From positions 662,959-706,770 of the forward strand of contig NC_049979.1 in the NCBI RefSeq assembly GCF_000003815.2: DNA of 43,812 bases, in the 5' to 3' direction. This document shows, piece after piece, positions 39,600 to 43,812 of the stretch (its first letter is position 1; every line of letters starts with the position of its first letter). This DNA comes from Branchiostoma floridae (Eukaryota; Chordata; Leptocardii; Amphioxiformes; Branchiostomatidae). The notes under the pieces were generated by a model, which was not told the origin of the DNA, searched no databases, and saw only the letters and a list, made by a program, of their open reading frames with translations. The position numbers and the translations under genes were made by a program.

Positions 39600-40010
39600 G
39601 TATCATATTACCTGGATGTCTAACCTTCATCGACGAATCTTCAATGCCATTTCTATCAAAAATACATTTGAGTTTTTGAGGGCAGATTGCGCGGGGCGTC
39701 GCAAAGGCCCGGGTCCATGGAAATTTTGAAATCTCAACCCTCTGAAACGCAATTTTCTGCATTTTGACGGGACTAAGGGCAATTGTTAGGCCAGGTTTGA
39801 TTACGATATACGCACAATTCATCCATTACGTTTTACGGTAAATTCCGGGGAGCTACAACGTATTACGTAGAATTAAAAGAGTCAATTACGCTCTACGCAA
39901 AATGCACCGATTACGCTCTACGTTGAATTAAGCGATCCGTCTACGCTCTACGTAAAAATAAAACGGCCGATTACGCTCTACGCAAAAGGGCATTGGGGTC
40001 CTCGTACAAG

Positions 40011-41497
40011 TAATGCCAATAATGTGTTTGTCAAAGACTTATGTAGATTAACGTTACTTTCCAAAAAGAAAAGAAAATCGACACATTTAACTAAGTTTCA
40101 AGTAGTCTAAAGAAACCCGTTGATCAACACAACGCATATTCAGGACGCTGGATAGTTTATACGCCCTTCGACTTGCCTTTCCCGAAACACGCCAAGGGGA
40201 ATCCCCCTTCCCTAACACACCTGCGCTACATAAAGGTAACAGCCACACCTGGAGACTTCCTCTTTCGGTGTGGCCAGTCGTGACTGAGACAAACAGTTAT
40301 GCCTCTAGTTTTATAGGATTGGATGGGAAATTGTTACGTGGGCAAGACCGCTGTCCTTCTAGCTTTAAAGCAGAGGCGAGTACAACCCAGGGCTGACAAC
40401 ACTGAACAGGTGTGTACGACCGACCATGTAACGTTACCCTTGTGCAACAAAAACGGTCAGGCTATCACGGTAGCGTTACCCCGCTTTGTCTTTGAGATTT
40501 CAGTCGTAATACTAATAGTTTCTATGGGTATTTAGGGTTCCGGAATTGCCCATTCCGTAGAACCTACAGTTACGCTACTAGCGCTATATATAGGTAACGG
40601 TCGCATATATCACGGGTACCTCCGCTGAAGTCCTATCAGACTGAACGTCAAGTGTTTTCGACATGCAGGGAGGGGAGGGGGTAACACGATACCCGACACT
40701 ATTGTTATGTTGAAGGCAAGGTTTGAACGTAAACAGCATTCATTCGTGAACAGCTAGCGACGTTTGTAGCTTGTTCAAACATACAAAAAACTCTTTTAAA
40801 AGGAAGGTCAGAGGTGGCATATAACGTTACATCGTCTCTATGGAGCGGGAGGTCTAACGCTAGGATCTTTTTCTTTTTCAAGTTTTTAATACATCTATCG
40901 GGTAGCTCGGACCACAACTGAGCGTTCTGATCACCGATTATGCTACTTCAAAAAGGCGAATTTTAACGACACAAACTGCTTTCGTCACAGGGGGATCATT
41001 GCTCACTAACTGCTACGTCATCACGCATCGCTCACTTCCCGACATCCCCCGAACCCGAAATATAAGACGTACGTGGTCGATTACAATCTCAGCGCTGACT
41101 AATTTGGCGACAGGTAAGTGCATTGTGCAACATAAGAAGCCAATTGATCGTATTTTATGCAGGCTAACACGAATACCCCTTTGACGAAACGAGTTTGCGT
41201 GGTTCGAATTGCTTTATCTATCATTGACATGAACCTCCAGGTACCGATTAAGCCATTAGGCTAATGGGGACTGAATAGGTTACAACTTGTGTAGTAAAGT
41301 TTTTAGGCTCCAATGTGATCCTGAATCACTCATTCTTGCAATTTCCTTTTAGGTGAAAGAGCTCATCCAAGTTCGTTTGGCTGGGCAGCTTGAACTAAGT
41401 CCAGCCAGAGCTTAAGCTTAGGTCGAATCTGTTGTATCTTGATTTAGCACCATTTATGAATTCAGCATTATATCATACGTAGGGTCATTGAATCAAT
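40011..41497 (+). promoter_or_regulatory. Upstream region of the TPR-nucleotidyltransferase gene
   Basis: TATATATAG at 40585-40593 is TATA-like. CGACAG|GTAAGT at 41113/41114 is a strong donor that could end a non-coding first exon, and CTTTTAG|GTGAAAG near 41352 is a possible acceptor. Short ORFs (40323-40535, 40999-41184) have no recognisable domain. The promoter assignment is inferred. Confidence 0.35.
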
Positions 41498-42277
41498 GTG
41501 ACGACACTATACACAACCAGGGAACAAATTATAATCATACAAAAGCGGATGGTATCTCTGAAAGAAACATACATGGCAAACACAAATACCATGCTGTCGA
41601 CAGCTGTGGAAGAATTTCAGGAACTGGACCTGATCTTCAAAAGTGGTTCAGATCTGGACGTCGTAGAGAGGGGATACGGGCGTAAGTTGATTGATGCTAT
41701 TGGTAGTCAAAATGAGGTCTTGGAGTGTGAAGCGATAAAAAGTCTCGGTGATTTGTACCTGCACAAAGCAAGGATAAAGCAGCATAAGGCAGAGAACTTT
41801 AAGAGGGCATGCGCGTTGTACAAAGAACTTTTACGATTTTATAAAAGTAATGACGAAAAAGAAGTTGTACAACGTCGTATCAAATATGCAGAGAAATGTA
41901 CCAAACTGGTGGACGACGTGGAGAGTTCCAGACTACGGACCGAGAATCCAAACAGTACCACCTTAGCTGTGTCAGCAACCCTTCAGGAGAGGACCAAGAT
42001 AAAAGCCGGGCATGGTATGATGCCATTGGTTGAGGCTTATACCAATACCTTAGTAACCTCAATCGTAGACAGAAATAAACGTATGGAAATAGAATCGTTG
42101 AAGGGCATCGGAGATCTGTATCTAGAAAGGGGAATGGTTTGCAGAGACGAGACAGAAATCGCCAAATCAGTTGGCTTGTACCGAGCTGCGCTGGACCGCT
42201 GTGAAGATTCAGATGGCAGGGAAACGCTAAGGCACCGCATCAAGTATGCCGAGAAAGTCAAAGAAAAGGGCTGTAAG
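41498..42277 (+). CDS. TPR-nucleotidyltransferase gene, coding exon 1
   Basis: 260 codons with helical repeats 1 and 2. The donor is AAG|GTACGA, phase 0. The upstream boundary is uncertain because the first Met follows no clear acceptor. Confidence 0.75.
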
Positions 42278-43812
42278 GTACGAAACCGAAATATCGTAAT
42301 TACACCGCAATCGCATTTTATATACACTCTTGTTTTATATACGATATTTTGGCATGTTTCAAGGAGGTAGATCGTAAGTATTGACAAAGTGCACGTGGTT
42401 AAAAGAACCTAACATTTTGCAACGTTCTTCTTTTGACTTGCATTGTTGCCGATTTGAGTTTCTCATAGATAAAGGTTCAAACAAACGTTATGATGTGCAC
42501 TTAGCTGTTGTTACATTATTTGTCATCACAGAAGGCTAAGAAGCGTCTAGACACGGGACCAACCCAGAACAAAGAAGGTGGAAATGACAACCGGCTCAAG
42601 TCTCCTCCCATGTCGTACCACGACCACCTGCAGGAGGGCTGCAGGGCCCTGCAGACAGGGGATCTGGACACGGCAGAACAACACTTTGCAGCTGCGCTCA
42701 AGTCGGTTCATGTGAAAGGTGTGTCATGAAATTAGGTGTATAAAAGTGATGGACATTGGTGGGGCAAAAATCCGATGGAAAACATTTATTAGTCAGGTCT
42801 TTAATTCGTTCTGTTATTATTACTTGTGTGTTTTGCCAATGATCTAAATTAAAAAAAATACTTTGAGAGATTCAAAGCGTTGCTAACAATAACATGCAAC
42901 TATTGCTTCCAACAGAATCAAATCCGGGCGAGCACTGGAAAGAGGTGGAGCCCCTATGCAAGTTGACTGATGTCTACTTGAAGAGAGGAATCCAGTCCAA
43001 AGACGGAGGGGATTTCACCAAGGCTGCAGCACTTTGTAATGCCGCACTGGTGAGAGCAAAGAAAGAAGACAGAAAAGCTATCAAGCAAAGAATCCAAAAG
43101 ATAACCCAGGCATTTGTTACGGAGGTGATGGGCATAGAACACACCGTAGCCTTTCATGATGCTAAGAAACACAAATCAATGTTAATGGAAAATCGAGGAT
43201 TTGTAGAAGAGGAGATCAAACGAATTGAACAGCAGGCAGATCCGTATTGTCTTGACGACAACGACCCGAAGATAAGAGATGTAGAGAAGAAGAGAGTGAA
43301 AGAAATCAAAGTCTTGCTTGAGACCATTGCTCATCAGCGAAGAACGTTTATATCTGGCCTTGTAGATGAATGCATTGAGGTAATGGGCCCCCCTCCATGC
43401 GAGTACGCCATAATAGGCTTGGGTTCACAAGCTACAGGACTAGTAACGCCGTACTCTGATTTAGAGTTTGCCATTTTGATACAGAAGGAAACAGAGAACA
43501 GTGTAAACTATTTCCACAATCTCACGCATTACCTCCATTTGCTAGTGATCAATCTAGGGGAAACGATCCTCCCGGCCATGGCAATCAAGTCTCTCAATGA
43601 TTTCGAGTCGGGTAACATGGTAGACAACTGGTTCTATGACTCTGTAACACCGCGCGGGTTTTCGTTTGATGGAGCCATGCCACATGCCTGTAAAACCCCA
43701 TTAGGCAGAGGTAGGACGTGCCATCTCATCCGCACACCACGTGCCATGGTCAACGTTCTGGAAGACGATGTAAACTTCATTTGACGAAAGGCTACCAACT
43801 GGCAAGTGTCTT
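41498..43812 (+). CDS. TPR-like repeat protein with GlnD/DUF294-type nucleotidyltransferase domain, partial (join 41498-42277, 42532-42718, 42916-43812)
   Basis: Three exons, all phases consistent (0, then 1), open at the right edge. The product has three helical repeats of one pattern: [28 protein letters not shown], then [28 protein letters not shown], then [27 protein letters not shown] charged, probably coiled segment follows, then [20 protein letters not shown]. This fits the hG(S)x9-13DxE pattern of nucleotidyltransferases and most resembles the GlnD / DUF294 type (PYSD[LV][ED]). The substrate in animals is unknown to me. The start could also be the Met at 41549. Near 43776 the frame breaks: a stop appears after DDVNFI, while the next frame continues as TKGYQLASV. 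Confidence 0.78.
42532..42718 (+). CDS. TPR-nucleotidyltransferase gene, coding exon 2
   Basis: Encodes [14 protein letters not shown] through [17 protein letters not shown] plus one base. The acceptor is ATCACAG|AAG and the donor [28 protein letters not shown] looks like one TPR hairpin. Confidence 0.8.
42916..43812 (+). CDS. TPR-nucleotidyltransferase gene, coding exon 3 (partial, frameshifted)
   Basis: The acceptor is TTCCAACAG|AA, completing a split Glu codon. It encodes the third helical repeat, the charged helix and the nucleotidyltransferase motif [14 protein letters not shown]. The exon runs past the window. The stop at 43782-43784 is probably produced by one missing base. Confidence 0.8.

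Larger units (their letters stand above)
38310..39790. repeat. Degenerate repeats with GGTCCGGGGGCATGCTCCCC
   Basis: Copies begin near 38312, 38744, 38952, 39134, 39312 and 39706, four of them about 180-205 bp apart. Each has (G)GTCCGG.., AAATTTTGAAATCTYGACCCT, AAACGCCATTTC, a GCATTTT-G-GGG block and, where complete, AGACTAAGCTAAG. A solo copy is at 10093-10190. The CCGGGGGCATGCTCCCCGG core is nearly palindromic. Confidence 0.8.
37979..40010. mobile_element. Composite repeat of about 2 kb with GGGCCCCAATG ends
   Basis: The left edge GTACAAGAGGGCCCCAATGG and the right edge CATTGGGGTCCTCGTAC are imperfect inverses. Next to both ends lie repeated TTACGCTCTACG-like words (CGCTCTACGTTAAATTC at the left; five or so at 39825-39985). 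The interior holds a reverse-transcriptase tail, repeated AAATTTTGAAATCTYGACCCT blocks, a G/C hairpin and a foldback. No transposase is seen. It could be a nested set of elements. Confidence 0.6.

Noticed and set aside
40323-40535. Small plus-strand ORF (MGNCYVGKTAVLL)
   Set aside because: The GKTA word recalls a P-loop, but there is no GxxxxGK[ST] context and no similarity along the rest of its 70 codons.

Overview
This is a window of animal nuclear DNA. Genes are split into short exons with GT-AG introns, there are two runs of N (a draft assembly), and the non-coding DNA is packed with miniature inverted-repeat elements, LINE tails, a tRNA-derived SINE and minisatellites. Protein similarity and repeat style both suggest a cephalochordate (amphioxus, Branchiostoma), but species cannot be proved from the sequence.

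Layout. (1) 969-14154, minus strand: a complete DTD1 gene (D-aminoacyl-tRNA deacylase) in five coding exons. I rebuilt it by eye, and every splice phase closes. (2) About 14155-14440: a CpG-rich head-to-head promoter with a perfect CRE, followed by a likely non-coding first exon of lipin on the plus strand. (3) 20312-33513, plus strand: a complete lipin gene (phosphatidate phosphatase), with N-Lip, polybasic, M-Lip and C-Lip regions and the DxDxT catalytic motif. It has seven coding exons plus one possible 17-codon cassette exon. One base appears to be missing from a G run in exon 5. (4) 34200-41490: lipin downstream sequence, a minisatellite, and a composite repeat of about 2 kb carrying a reverse-transcriptase tail. 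(5) 41498 to the window end, plus strand: the first part of a gene with three helical TPR-like repeats and a GlnD/DUF294-like nucleotidyltransferase motif. It also shows a one-base frameshift, close to the window edge.

The most striking pattern is that five tandem arrays in the two conserved genes sit exactly on exon-intron junctions. Each array repeats the junction itself, meaning the splice site plus a slice of real coding sequence. They are the acceptor of DTD1 exon 4 (about 90 units of 35 bp), the donor of lipin exon 2 (13 donors, 41 bp unit), the acceptor of lipin exon 3 (10 acceptors, 34 bp unit), the acceptor of lipin exon 6 (14 copies, 43 bp unit) and the acceptor of lipin exon 8 (2 copies). 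The last of these gives an in-frame alternative acceptor adding 14 residues. I recall from memory, unverified, that junction-spanning minisatellites were reported at amphioxus Adh. Five in two adjacent genes, at copy numbers from 2 to about 90, looks like a genome-wide process with consequences for splicing.

DTD1 and lipin act in unrelated pathways (translation quality control and glycerolipid synthesis). Their link here is the shared promoter and the shared habit of acquiring junction minisatellites.
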